Assembly (NCBI GenBank): GCA_001768325.1
Contig: MENQ01000027.1
Span: 62,001 to 126,000, forward strand
Length of the DNA stretch: 64,000 nucleotides
Source of the DNA: Bacteroidetes bacterium GWC2_46_850
Lineage (GTDB): Bacteria > Bacteroidota > Bacteroidia > Bacteroidales > Dysgonomonadaceae
Direction of reading: 5' to 3'
Part shown: positions 48,245 through 57,144 of the stretch, one piece after another
Position numbering within the stretch: the stretch's first letter is position 1
Layout: each line of letters opens with the position of its first letter
Position numbers and translations under genes: made by a program
Notes under the pieces: generated by a model
What the model was told of the DNA's origin: nothing
What the model saw: only the letters and a program-made list of their open reading frames with translations
The model's database searches: none

Positions 48245-48252
48245 CAAATTTA
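48245..48252 (-). promoter_or_regulatory. TAAATTTG -7 element for bamD-rpoZ-DUF4293
   Basis: Plus-strand CAAATTTA reads TAAATTTG on the minus strand, 25 bases before the bamD ATG at 48219. Confidence 0.45.
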
Positions 48253-48300
48253 CTGAATCTTTCTCATTTTCTGATCAGAGATCACCCTTTTTATTCTATT

Positions 48301-49812
48301 TTAGGATTTTGAATCAATATATTGTAAAATACTGTCCACATATCTCCTGTCGTTAGACAGCTTGGGCACCTTATTTTGCCCTCCTGTTTTTTCTCTCTGC
48401 TTCATCCATTCGTAAAACGTTCCCTTTTCCATTGTTCGTATCCTGGGCATTTCCAGAGAGAGGTTATAAGATCGTTTTGCTTCGTAGTCGGAGTTCAGCT
48501 TTTTGAGACTTTCGTCCAGCAGCTCCGCAAACAGGTTCATGTTCGACGGGGGCGTCTCGAATTCGATGAACCACTCATGGGCACCATTGTTGTTATCGCC
48601 AAAGTAAACCGGTGCCACGGTATATTCCGTGATTTTCGCATGGGTGCTGCGGCAAGCTTCGTTGATGGCCCTGTCGGCGTTGTCCACGATCAGTTCCTCT
48701 CCAAAGGCATTGATAAACTGTCGGGTACGTCCGGTCAGCTTAAAGAGGTACGGATGGGTGCTGGTGAATTCAATGGTATCCCCAATTTTGTATCGCCACA
48801 ACCCGCCACTCGTACTGATCACCACAGCGTATTGCTTACCGGCTTCCACGCCACCAAGGGGAACAGTCTCAGGCTGGGCCTTGTCCCATTCACCGGCCGG
48901 GATAAATTCATAGTATACTTCGTTATCGAGCAGCAGGAGCAGATCTTTTGATTCCGGTGCAAACTGTACGCCGAAGAAACCTTCCGAGGCGTTATAGGTC
49001 TCCCAGTAACGCATTCTCGGGGTAGGAATTATTTTTTCAAACTGCTCCTGAAACGGAAGAAAACCTACCCCTCCGTGAAAGAATACTTCCAGTTGGGGCC
49101 ATATGTCGGGTATCGCCCTTCCGGTTTCCTCCACAATCTTTTTTAGTAATATCAGCATCCAGGAGGGCACGCCCACCATGGCGCGAATATCATTTCCGAT
49201 GGCATAGTCGGTCAATTTTTGCAATTTCTCTTCCCAATCGGGGATCAGGGCAATGCTTTCGGGTGTTCTTCTTCGTCTGGCCGGTGCCGGGAGGTTCTTC
49301 ATCAATATGGCCGATATATCACCTGTGTAAATGCCGTTGCCAATCTGGTTTGTCTGTTGGCTTCCTCCCAAAACAAGCGTTTTGCCCAAAATGAAAGCGC
49401 TGTCGGGATGATGTACCGCATACATGCCCAGCATTTGATAGCCGGCCCGATAGTTACCATTGAAGAGCGACTCCCTGGTGACAGGGATATATTTGCTTTT
49501 GTCTTCCGTTGTACCCGAGGACATGGCAAACCACCTCACGGGTGTATCCCAGAGCACATCAGTCTGCTTCTCTACAATGATCTTTTCCAACCAGGGACGT
49601 AAATCTTCGTACGCAATCACGGGTACCTGCCGGCGAAAGTCGTCATCATTGTTGATTTCTGTGAAATGGTTTTGAAACCCGTACTGCGTTTTTTGTCCGT
49701 GTTCAAGCAGGTAATTGAGGGTTTGTTGTTGTGTTCCCAACGGATCTTTCACAAATTTCTCTACCGGCTTGTAATAAGAAGTAAGTATGTTGCGGGCTAT
49801 TTTTCGAATCAT
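48301..49812 (-). CDS. GH3 auxin-responsive promoter family protein (acyl-adenylate-forming)
   Basis: Predicted ANL-superfamily enzyme of 503 residues in the GH3 family, whose plant members link acids such as auxin or jasmonate to amino acids. The bacterial members have unknown substrates. Visible features: ARNILTSYYKPVEKFVKDPLGTQQQTLNYLLEHGQKTQYG, VRWFAMSSGTTEDKSKYIPVT (ATP loop), PRMRYWETYNASEGFFGVQFAPES and SGGLWRYKIGDTIEFTS. The track starts at 49878; ATG 49812 is preferred because a TACCTTTG box lies at 49836-49843. A Crp-like regulator gene is next upstream. Confidence 0.88.
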   Translation of the reverse strand: MIRKIARNILTSYYKPVEKFVKDPLGTQQQTLNYLLEHGQKTQYGFQNHFTEINNDDDFRRQVPVIAYEDLRPWLEKIIVEKQTDVLWDTPVRWFAMSSGTTEDKSKYIPVTRESLFNGNYRAGYQMLGMYAVHHPDSAFILGKTLVLGGSQQTNQIGNGIYTGDISAILMKNLPAPARRRRTPESIALIPDWEEKLQKLTDYAIGNDIRAMVGVPSWMLILLKKIVEETGRAIPDIWPQLEVFFHGGVGFLPFQEQFEKIIPTPRMRYWETYNASEGFFGVQFAPESKDLLLLLDNEVYYEFIPAGEWDKAQPETVPLGGVEAGKQYAVVISTSGGLWRYKIGDTIEFTSTHPYLFKLTGRTRQFINAFGEELIVDNADRAINEACRSTHAKITEYTVAPVYFGDNNNGAHEWFIEFETPPSNMNLFAELLDESLKKLNSDYEAKRSYNLSLEMPRIRTMEKGTFYEWMKQREKTGGQNKVPKLSNDRRYVDSILQYIDSKS

Positions 49813-49835
49813 TCTCGGCGTATCAATAGTAGGGG

Positions 49836-49843
49836 CAAAGGTA
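49836..49843 (-). promoter_or_regulatory. TACCTTTG -7 element for the GH3 gene
   Basis: Plus-strand CAAAGGTA reads TACCTTTG on the minus strand, 23 bases before ATG 49812. It lies inside the track ORF, supporting the internal start. Confidence 0.45.
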
Positions 49844-49897
49844 TAGAGGAGTTTCTGAAAATGAAAAAATAAAATCACAATTTTAGATAAAAACCGA

Positions 49898-50599
49898 CTA
49901 TCCGATGCGGCTGATTTTGCGTAACCGATCCTCGTCGATGATCTTTATTTTTCTTCCGTCGATGGTAATGACGCGCTCATTCACGAAGTTAGAGAGGGTG
50001 CGGATGGCATTGGAGGTTGTCATGTTCGACAGGTTTGCCAGATCTTCGCGCGCCAGATAAATGTTGATGGTTGCCCCATCCTCTTCCAGTCCGTAACTCT
50101 CTTTGAGGAAGATCAAAGATTCGGCCAGCCGGCCGCGCACATGTTTTTGGGTAAGATTGACAACCCGTTGATCGGCAATACCCAAGTCTACCGACAGCAT
50201 CTGAATGAAAAACAAAGCCAGATCGCCGTTGTTACGCAGGAACTGCTCAATCAGCTCCATGGGAATCATGCAAACGGTGCAGGACTCAAAAGCCGATGCG
50301 GCTGTTACATAAGGCTCTCGTGCAAAATAGGCCCTGTACCCGAAATACTGCACAGGGCGGATGATGCGGATGATTTGACTTCTTCCCCCCACTCCGCTTT
50401 TAAAAATTTTCACCTTCCCATTAAAAAGGCACATCAGATCGCGTGGCGTCTCATCCTCAAGATAGATCAGTTCATTTTTTTTAAAATGAATAACACGCGC
50501 ATTACCACGTAATTGATCACGCTCGCCATCCGTCAACATCCTCCAAATATCGGGTAAAGTAGAGGACAAATCAATCAAATCTTTCTTCTTTCCTGGCAT
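49898..50599 (-). CDS. Crp/Fnr family transcriptional regulator
   Basis: DNA-binding regulator of 233 residues. The N-terminal cNMP-type roll is visible (ARVIHFKKNELIYLEDETPRDLMCLFNGKVKIFK; PVQYFGYRAYFAREPYVTAASAFESCTVCMIP). The C-terminal winged helix has YLAREDLANLSNMTTSNAIRTLSNFV, the recognition-helix region. There is no N-terminal Cys cluster for an Fnr iron-sulfur centre. It is longer than the other Crp-like gene at 18663 and not a close copy. Transcription would proceed toward the GH3 gene, which has its own -7 box, so joint control is uncertain. Promoter at 50628-50661. Confidence 0.9.
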   Translation of the reverse strand: MPGKKKDLIDLSSTLPDIWRMLTDGERDQLRGNARVIHFKKNELIYLEDETPRDLMCLFNGKVKIFKSGVGGRSQIIRIIRPVQYFGYRAYFAREPYVTAASAFESCTVCMIPMELIEQFLRNNGDLALFFIQMLSVDLGIADQRVVNLTQKHVRGRLAESLIFLKESYGLEEDGATINIYLAREDLANLSNMTTSNAIRTLSNFVNERVITIDGRKIKIIDEDRLRKISRIG

Positions 50600-50627
50600 A
50601 AGTGCTATAGAACTATGTTCTAAAACA

Positions 50628-50661
50628 CAAATATATATATTATTTTTCGATGAGTAACAAA
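50628..50661 (-). promoter_or_regulatory. Promoter for the second Crp-like gene
   Basis: On the minus strand, a TTTG box (50658-50661) lies 22 bases from TATATTTG (50628-50635), 29 bases before the ATG at 50599. Confidence 0.5.
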
Positions 50662-50703
50662 AAAGTAATCATAAAAAATATTCGGTTGCGTTTAAAAAAA
50701 ATG

Positions 50704-50711
50704 TAAGTTTG
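50704..50711 (+). promoter_or_regulatory. Possible TAAGTTTG -7 element for DUF5686
   Basis: TAAGTTTG fits TAnnTTTG but ends only 10 bases before ATG 50721. If used, the mRNA leader would be nearly absent. Confidence 0.3.
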
Positions 50712-50720
50712 CAAATCGGA

Positions 50721-52871
50721 ATGAAAAAAGGAGTCATCTTACATATTTTCTTTCTTTTTATTGCCACTTCCAACAACTTCGTGTTCAGTCAGTCAGGGCC
50801 TGTGGACACGATCCTGTACCGGGCAATGAATGCTGCTGAAAAATACAACGACCTGGTAGAACATTTCACGGCCGAGGTATACACGCGTACCTATATGGAA
50901 ACGGTCAAAAAAAATTTCCTCTACAAATATACCCACCTCATTCCGCGTTTTGCATTGCATGATCCCAAGAACAACGAGGCTTTGATAGAAACCATCGGCG
51001 ATCTCCATTACGATTATCCCCACAGCTATGTGCATGACATTCGCTATGTCTCGGGGACGCTCACCGCAAGAAAAGATATTGAGATGATACCCTTTGAGTT
51101 GCTCAACATCAACATATACGGTGAAACCACCAACGACGAGAGCTTTTTCATGCCGGTGCGCTTCAGTACGGCGAAATATTACCGTTACTCGCTCTATCAG
51201 ACTTTCACCGAAAACAGCAAGACTTACTACAATATCCAGTACAAACCGATATATGAAAACACAAAACTGCTAAAAGGTTCATTTATTGTAGAGCATGGCA
51301 CCTGGCGGATCATTTTTTTTCGGGGCGAGGGACTGGATATCTTTTCAGACTTCTCTTTTGAGATGACCATGGGTGATGAGTGGATTACCAACTACCTGCC
51401 GGTACATTTCACCATATACCAGACCGTTTCTTATCTGGGCAACGTGCTGGCAGAAAGACATCTGGCCAACATCAAATACAGCGACATCCAGCTGCGCCAG
51501 ATCAAAGAGGTGCCCCGCTCCCTCAACATCAGCGACATCTACAAAGTACGACTCGATTCGGTACCGGTGCGTAGCGACTCGCTCTTTTGGGAGGAGATGA
51601 GGCCCATTCCGCTGCAGGCAAGAGAGAGAGAGGTAATAAACCGGCACATGGCCGAACAAAAAGAAAAGGCATACCGCACCGCCAACGACACCCTGTCGGG
51701 AGTGCAACGAGCCCAGCAGATGGCGCAGCGAATGGTGATGAACTCCAGCTACAAGTACCGCTCTTCACGCATCGGCTATTCCGGGCTGCTGAACCCGTTC
51801 ATGCTGGGATACAGCTCACGTGATGGGATAAGTTACCGCCAGAAGCTGTCGTGCAACATCGACTTAAAGCACAATCGCACGGTGGGTATCAATGCCTTCG
51901 CCGGATATCTGTTTCGCCGGAAAGAATTTTTCACCGACCTCACAACCACCTGGAACTACGACCCCTACCACCTGGGAAGTGCTACTTTTTCCGTGGGGAT
52001 CGGTAATCCCACCTACAGCTCCCTGTTTGTCGACCAGATTCAGGACAGCCTCAAAAACAGGGGTCTCACCTTCGAAGACATCTCGTTAAATTATTACAAG
52101 GACTATTATTTCAAGCTATATAATACGTTTGAAGCGCTGAATGGCCTGCTGTTACAGACCGGAATAGACTATCACATCAGGAAAAGCAAGGATAACACGC
52201 TCAAGTTTCGGTCGCTCTCCGACGGCAGCGAGCCCATCTCCGACCTGTTCGGCATAAAAAGGTCGTTCGCTCCTTTCGTGCGTATCAGCTGGACTCCGAG
52301 GCAATATTACCGTTATGAGGGGCGACAGAAGATCTATGAACGTTCCGATTTTCCCACTTTCAAGCTGGAACTTTCACGCAGTTTCCTCGATATTCTGGGA
52401 AGCACCACACAGTTTAACCGGATTGAATTCGACATCAGCCAGCATATCCCTTTCGGGCTGCGTCATTCCCTTCAGTACCATGTGGGCACCGGCAGATTCA
52501 TCAACCAGAAGACTGAATATTTTGCCGACTTCGTCTATTTTTCCAAAAACAATTTTCTGGATAACTGGAACGACGGCCTCGGGGGAAATTTCAACCTGTT
52601 GAGTCGGGATCTGTACAATGCCTCCGACTCCTACATCCAGGGGCACATCATGTTTGAAACCCCCTTTCTGATTTTGAAAAACATTGATTTTGTATCGAAC
52701 TTCGCCGACAAGGAACGCATCTATCTCAGCCAGCTGTATACCCCACAGATCATTTCCTACACGGAGCTTGGCTACGGTATTGGCAACCGTTTTTTCAATG
52801 CCGGATTCTTTTGCGCCTTTCACAAGGATCAATTTAAGCAACTGGGTGTCAGGGCAGCATTTGAGTTGTAA
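50721..52871 (+). CDS. DUF5686 family outer-membrane protein
   Basis: Exported protein of 716 residues. A signal peptide (MKKGVILHIFFLFIATSNNFVFSQ) precedes a region like DUF5686 (PVDTILYRAMNAAEKYNDLVEHFTAEVYTRTYM). A beta-rich second half suggests an outer-membrane barrel (FAGYLFRRKEFFTDLTTTWNYDPYHLG; SLQYHVGTGRFINQKTEYFADFVYF). Many DUF5686 proteins begin with a carboxypeptidase-regulatory-like domain, which is absent here. The function is unknown. ATG 50721 is chosen over the TTG at 50709. ispE follows with its own promoter inside the end of this gene. Confidence 0.85.
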   Translation: MKKGVILHIFFLFIATSNNFVFSQSGPVDTILYRAMNAAEKYNDLVEHFTAEVYTRTYMETVKKNFLYKYTHLIPRFALHDPKNNEALIETIGDLHYDYPHSYVHDIRYVSGTLTARKDIEMIPFELLNINIYGETTNDESFFMPVRFSTAKYYRYSLYQTFTENSKTYYNIQYKPIYENTKLLKGSFIVEHGTWRIIFFRGEGLDIFSDFSFEMTMGDEWITNYLPVHFTIYQTVSYLGNVLAERHLANIKYSDIQLRQIKEVPRSLNISDIYKVRLDSVPVRSDSLFWEEMRPIPLQAREREVINRHMAEQKEKAYRTANDTLSGVQRAQQMAQRMVMNSSYKYRSSRIGYSGLLNPFMLGYSSRDGISYRQKLSCNIDLKHNRTVGINAFAGYLFRRKEFFTDLTTTWNYDPYHLGSATFSVGIGNPTYSSLFVDQIQDSLKNRGLTFEDISLNYYKDYYFKLYNTFEALNGLLLQTGIDYHIRKSKDNTLKFRSLSDGSEPISDLFGIKRSFAPFVRISWTPRQYYRYEGRQKIYERSDFPTFKLELSRSFLDILGSTTQFNRIEFDISQHIPFGLRHSLQYHVGTGRFINQKTEYFADFVYFSKNNFLDNWNDGLGGNFNLLSRDLYNASDSYIQGHIMFETPFLILKNIDFVSNFADKERIYLSQLYTPQIISYTELGYGIGNRFFNAGFFCAFHKDQFKQLGVRAAFEL

Positions 52872-52891
52872 TATTATTTTCTTTATATTTG
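52860..52891 (+). promoter_or_regulatory. Bacteroidetes-type promoter for ispE
   Basis: TTTG (52860-52863), a 20-base spacer and TATATTTG (52884-52891) form a full consensus promoter. It overlaps the last codons and stop of the DUF5686 gene, leaving about 13-15 bases before the ispE ATG. Confidence 0.65.
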
Positions 52892-52910
52892 CAAAAAAGA
52901 TACGCAACAG

Positions 52911-53729
52911 ATGATTTGTTTTCCCAATGCGAAGATAAATTTAGGACTACACATCGTTTCACGCCGGTCGGACGGATATCATAACCTGGAGACCATTTTC
53001 TACCCCATTGGCATGCGGGATGCGCTGGAAATCATTCCTGGACCTCTGTCGGGGGAACATCGATTTTTTCAGACAGGCATCCCCATTGAGGGAGATCCGG
53101 CAGAAAACCTGGTGATGAAGGCCCTCAAGCTGATTTCGGCTGAGAGAGAGATTCCGCCCGTCGATGTACATCTGCTTAAAAAGATCCCTACCGGCGCCGG
53201 ATTGGGAGGAGGTTCGTCGGATGCGGCTTTCACGCTGCGGCTATTGAACGATACCTTTGCATTGGGATACTCCCACGACCATCTGCTGCGCCTGGCAGCA
53301 CAGCTGGGTGCCGACTGTCCCTTTTTTATCCGCAACACAGCTTCCTTTGCCACCGGCATCGGCGATATGCTGGAGCCAGTGTCTCTTAGCCTGGACAGCT
53401 ACTTCCTGTTGCTGGTAAAACCCGACATCGCGGTTTCCACAAAGGAAGCCTATGCGATGATAACGCCCCTGCAGCCTGCAATATCGTTAAGAGAAATCAT
53501 AAAAAAACCCATTTCGGAATGGAAGGATTGGATGAAAAATGATTTTGAAATTCCTGTTTTCAAAAAATATCCCGAAATTTATGCCATCAAACAGCAGCTA
53601 TATGATCTGGGTGCTGTTTATGCGGCAATGAGCGGCTCAGGATCAGCGGTTTTCGGCATTTTTAAGCAGGAGCCCCCCTGGCAAAGCCTTTTCAACCGGC
53701 ATTTTGTCTGGACAGGCAGCGCCAAATAA
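52911..53729 (+). CDS. ispE: 4-diphosphocytidyl-2-C-methyl-D-erythritol kinase
   Basis: GHMP kinase of the non-mevalonate isoprenoid pathway. It phosphorylates CDP-ME at the 2-hydroxyl using ATP. The 272 residues show [30 protein letters not shown], the ATP-binding loop [23 protein letters not shown] (about 87-109) and the final [14 protein letters not shown]. It is unlinked to other isp genes here. A dedicated promoter lies at 52860-52891, and the S9 peptidase gene follows 44 bases after the stop. Confidence 0.97.
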   Translation: MICFPNAKINLGLHIVSRRSDGYHNLETIFYPIGMRDALEIIPGPLSGEHRFFQTGIPIEGDPAENLVMKALKLISAEREIPPVDVHLLKKIPTGAGLGGGSSDAAFTLRLLNDTFALGYSHDHLLRLAAQLGADCPFFIRNTASFATGIGDMLEPVSLSLDSYFLLLVKPDIAVSTKEAYAMITPLQPAISLREIIKKPISEWKDWMKNDFEIPVFKKYPEIYAIKQQLYDLGAVYAAMSGSGSAVFGIFKQEPPWQSLFNRHFVWTGSAK

Positions 53730-53773
53730 ACAGATGGCAGATGAAAAAACGTTACACGATCAAGTTATATAAA

Positions 53774-56323
53774 ATGAAAATAAGAAAACAACACGTAGGG
53801 TATCTTCTTGCGGGACTCCTGGGAGTACTCAGCCTGCAGGCCGGTGAGCCGGTCTCTCCGCAGAGGATCGGTCTCTTCGGACCCGTTCCTGTTCAAAAGC
53901 CAATCCTGCTCGACAGCACGAACCTGAACAATATCGCCTACTCCGATGAGATGCTACTCTCTTCCCCCATCTCCTTCCCCGCTCAGGAACGGTTCACAAA
54001 GGAGGTAACACCCGATACGGCAGGGTTCTTCTTCCTGAAGAAACCGGCAACTGGCAAAGCGTTCCAGTTGCTGTCGTTCTATGTCGCAGGCGACCGTTAC
54101 GGCAAGGGAAAGCTCACCGTAACATCGCCCAACCCGCTTGAGTTGTGGATCGATGGCGTGAAGCGGGCCACCAAGAACCAAGTCAATGACAGCCTGCACC
54201 AGTCCGGTCAGGTAGATACCAACCTGAACGGCTTCACCAACAACGTACGGGTTGTGATCAAGGTACTCACCGATGCAGAAAACAAGACAGAACCCGCGGT
54301 AAAGGTTGCCCTGAAGCCCGACGAGCCCGACTCCCTGCTGGTCTATACATTTGATAATATCCCCCAACGCCGGACAGTGATCAAAGACATCCTGGAGGGT
54401 AAACGGGTCAACAACGCCGTGATCTCTCCCGGTGGCCGGTTTGTGTTACTGTCGCTTCGCGAGACCCTTCCCGGAGGAGAAAACCGCAACTACACCGAAG
54501 TATACGATGTGAAACAGAAACGTACCATTCTTTCTGAGCCGGCCGGACGATCACAGTTAAACTGGATGCCTAAACAGGAACTGCTCTATTTTGTGACCGA
54601 CAGTGAGGAAGGACGATCGGTGGTGACGCTCGATCCGTTGACCACGGAAAGTAAAATCATTGCTCGAGGTCTTCCGAAAGAGAATTTTCACATTGCACCC
54701 GACGAGAAATCGCTTTTCTTCTCTGCAAAGGAGACACTCTCCATCAGCAATCCGGGAGGCCTGAAGCGGTTGATCGGCATCGACGACAGACAGTCACAAT
54801 ACCGCGAGCGCTACTTCCTATATCGTTATTTCTTCGACAGCGGACTTACCCAGCAGCTCACCTTCGGAAGGCATACCGCCTCGCTCAACGATGTGACCGA
54901 TGATATGCAATACCTTCTTTTTTCAACTTCCGAAGAAGATCTGACTGAACGGCCTTTTAACAAAAGCTCACTCTACAGGCTTAACCTGATGACGATGGCG
55001 ATGGACACCCTGTGGAAAGAGCAAACCTACACCTATTCGGCCCAATTTTCCCCCGATGGGAAGAAGCTGCTTATTCACGGCGCGCCCGAAGCGTTCAACG
55101 GCATTGGTCTGAATATCAATACAGGACAAATAGCCAACAGTTATGACACCCAATCGTTCCTGATGGATATTGAAACAAAAAAGGTGGAGCCACTCACCCG
55201 ATTTTTCGACCCCAGCATCAACGCACAGGAGTGGAACCGGCTCGACAACACCATCTACTACCGTGTGGAGGAGGGTGACCGTGCCAACATGTATCGCTAT
55301 CATCCCCGCACAAAAAAGTTTGAGAAACTGCCCCTTAGGGAGGAGGTAATCCGCTCGTTCAACATTGCCGAAAATGCCCTATGGGCAACTTATACCGGTG
55401 TCAGTGCCTCTAACTCGAACAGAAGCTATCTGCTGAATCTGAAAACAATGGAGTCGATTCTCATTTCCGACCCTTATGCAGAACAACTGAACGGACTCAC
55501 CCTTGGTGAGGTGAAAGAGTGGCAGTTCACCAGTTCCTTTGGCGATGTCATTGAAGGACGTTATTATCTGCCGCCATACTTCAATCCAAAGAAAAAATAC
55601 CCGCTTATCGTCTATTATTATGGTGGTACCAGCCCCACCGCCCGCACTTTTGAAAGTACCTATCCACTGCACGTATATGCGGCCCAGGACTACGTGGTAT
55701 ATACCCTGCAGCCGAGTGGTACAACCGGTTACGGTCAGGAGTTCTCGGCACGGCATGTGAACGCCTGGGGCGAGCAGACTGCCGATGAGATCATTGAAGG
55801 TGTGAACGCATTCGTAACCGCACATCCATTCGTGGATGGTACAAAAATAGGCAATATCGGCGCCTCTTATGGAGGATTCATGACACAGTACCTCATCACC
55901 CAGACCGACCTGTTTGCTGCCTCGGTGTCGCATGCCGGCATCAGCAACATCACCAGCTACTGGGGTGAAGGTTACTGGGGTTATTCCTACAGCGCCGGTG
56001 CCAGCGCGGGCAGCTATCCCTGGAACAACCCGGAACTATACGTAAAACAAAGTCCTCTCTTTCATGCCGACAAGATTAAAACTCCCCTGCTGTTGCTGCA
56101 CGGTACGGCCGACACCAATGTTCCCATCGGTGAGAGCATCCAGATGTACACTGCGCTGAAGCTGCTGAACAAACCGGTGGAGTTTATCCAGGTGGAGGGA
56201 GAGAATCATGCCATTTATGATTATGACAAGCGTATCGCCTGGAACAATGCCATCTACGCATGGTTCGCCAAATGGCTGAAGAATGACGCCCGTTGGTGGG
56301 ATTCAATGTATCCGGAGAAATAG
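53774..56323 (+). CDS. Exported S9 family prolyl oligopeptidase-like peptidase
   Basis: Exported serine peptidase of 849 residues from ATG 53774. A signal peptide (MKIRKQHVGYLLAGLLGVLSLQA) is followed by a beta-sandwich-like N-terminal part, a propeller (about 200-590, LNWMPKQELLYFVTD and AQFSPDGKKLLIHGAP blades) and an alpha/beta-hydrolase domain (about 600-840). The catalytic triad is visible: Ser in NIGASYGGFMTQYL, Asp in LLLHGTADTNVPIGE and His in VEGENHAIYDYDK. Relatives are DPP/acylaminoacyl-type peptidases that trim short peptides. The track start 11 codons upstream (53741) is possible too. It joins a set of envelope peptidases in this window. Confidence 0.9.
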   Translation: MKIRKQHVGYLLAGLLGVLSLQAGEPVSPQRIGLFGPVPVQKPILLDSTNLNNIAYSDEMLLSSPISFPAQERFTKEVTPDTAGFFFLKKPATGKAFQLLSFYVAGDRYGKGKLTVTSPNPLELWIDGVKRATKNQVNDSLHQSGQVDTNLNGFTNNVRVVIKVLTDAENKTEPAVKVALKPDEPDSLLVYTFDNIPQRRTVIKDILEGKRVNNAVISPGGRFVLLSLRETLPGGENRNYTEVYDVKQKRTILSEPAGRSQLNWMPKQELLYFVTDSEEGRSVVTLDPLTTESKIIARGLPKENFHIAPDEKSLFFSAKETLSISNPGGLKRLIGIDDRQSQYRERYFLYRYFFDSGLTQQLTFGRHTASLNDVTDDMQYLLFSTSEEDLTERPFNKSSLYRLNLMTMAMDTLWKEQTYTYSAQFSPDGKKLLIHGAPEAFNGIGLNINTGQIANSYDTQSFLMDIETKKVEPLTRFFDPSINAQEWNRLDNTIYYRVEEGDRANMYRYHPRTKKFEKLPLREEVIRSFNIAENALWATYTGVSASNSNRSYLLNLKTMESILISDPYAEQLNGLTLGEVKEWQFTSSFGDVIEGRYYLPPYFNPKKKYPLIVYYYGGTSPTARTFESTYPLHVYAAQDYVVYTLQPSGTTGYGQEFSARHVNAWGEQTADEIIEGVNAFVTAHPFVDGTKIGNIGASYGGFMTQYLITQTDLFAASVSHAGISNITSYWGEGYWGYSYSAGASAGSYPWNNPELYVKQSPLFHADKIKTPLLLLHGTADTNVPIGESIQMYTALKLLNKPVEFIQVEGENHAIYDYDKRIAWNNAIYAWFAKWLKNDARWWDSMYPEK

Positions 56324-56358
56324 AACCGGACAAAATATAATTGAGAAAAAAAACGACT

Positions 56359-57144
56359 ATGGATCTGGAAAAACTGTGCAGTGAGGTAAAGCAAATCGCC
56401 CGAACGACGGGTGCCTATTTAAAAAATGAGCAGGCTCTGCTCGGGCGAAACGATATCGAACTGAAAGGCGCACGCAATTATGTCACCTACATCGACAAGG
56501 AAGCCGAGCAGATGCTGGTAGCGGCGCTGCAGGAGCTGTTCCCCGAAGCCGGATTTCTCACCGAGGAGGATACAGTAGCTTTTGAGCAGCGTGCCTTCAC
56601 CTGGATCATCGATCCGCTGGACGGCACCACCAACTACGTGCACGGCGACACCCCTTTTTCTGTGAGCATTGCATTGATGCACAACGGTAAGGTGATCCTG
56701 GGCGTGGTATTTGACCCTGTGGCCGACCAGATATTTTATGCCACCGAAAAGGGAAAAGCTTTCCTGAACGACCTCCCCCTGCAGGTGAGCAAGCAGGCCA
56801 CGCTGGAAAACGGCTACATAGGATTCGGCATTCCCTACAGCCTTGATGAAAAAGGAGAACTGATCCTGCAACACGCAATGAGGCAATTCCGGAAATGCAG
56901 CTTCCGCATCAAAGGGTCAGCGGCACTGGAGATTTGCTATGTGGCGGCCGGCATCAGCGATACCTACTTCCACTCGGGACTATCGCCGTGGGATGTAGCT
57001 GCAGGAGCATTCATTCTGCAGTGCGCGGGGGGTAAATGCAGCGACTTCACCGGTGGCGACAATTACATTTTCGGGAAAGAGATGGTCGCTTCCAACGGAG
57101 CCATCCATCAGGAAATCATGGACCACATCATTCACGGACGCTAA
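56359..57144 (+). CDS. Inositol monophosphatase family protein (SuhB/CysQ-like)
   Basis: Mg2+/Li+-sensitive phosphatase fold of 261 residues. The three metal motifs are visible: LTEEDT (about 67-72), IDPLDGTTNYVHG (about 85-97) and LSPWDVAAGAFILQCAGG. Substrates in the family include inositol phosphates, fructose-1,6-bisphosphate and 3'-phosphoadenosine phosphate, so the substrate is open. ATG 56359 is preferred over the TTG at 56341. Its stop overlaps the ZIP transporter start by one base (TAATG), indicating coupling. Confidence 0.9.
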   Translation: MDLEKLCSEVKQIARTTGAYLKNEQALLGRNDIELKGARNYVTYIDKEAEQMLVAALQELFPEAGFLTEEDTVAFEQRAFTWIIDPLDGTTNYVHGDTPFSVSIALMHNGKVILGVVFDPVADQIFYATEKGKAFLNDLPLQVSKQATLENGYIGFGIPYSLDEKGELILQHAMRQFRKCSFRIKGSAALEICYVAAGISDTYFHSGLSPWDVAAGAFILQCAGGKCSDFTGGDNYIFGKEMVASNGAIHQEIMDHIIHGR

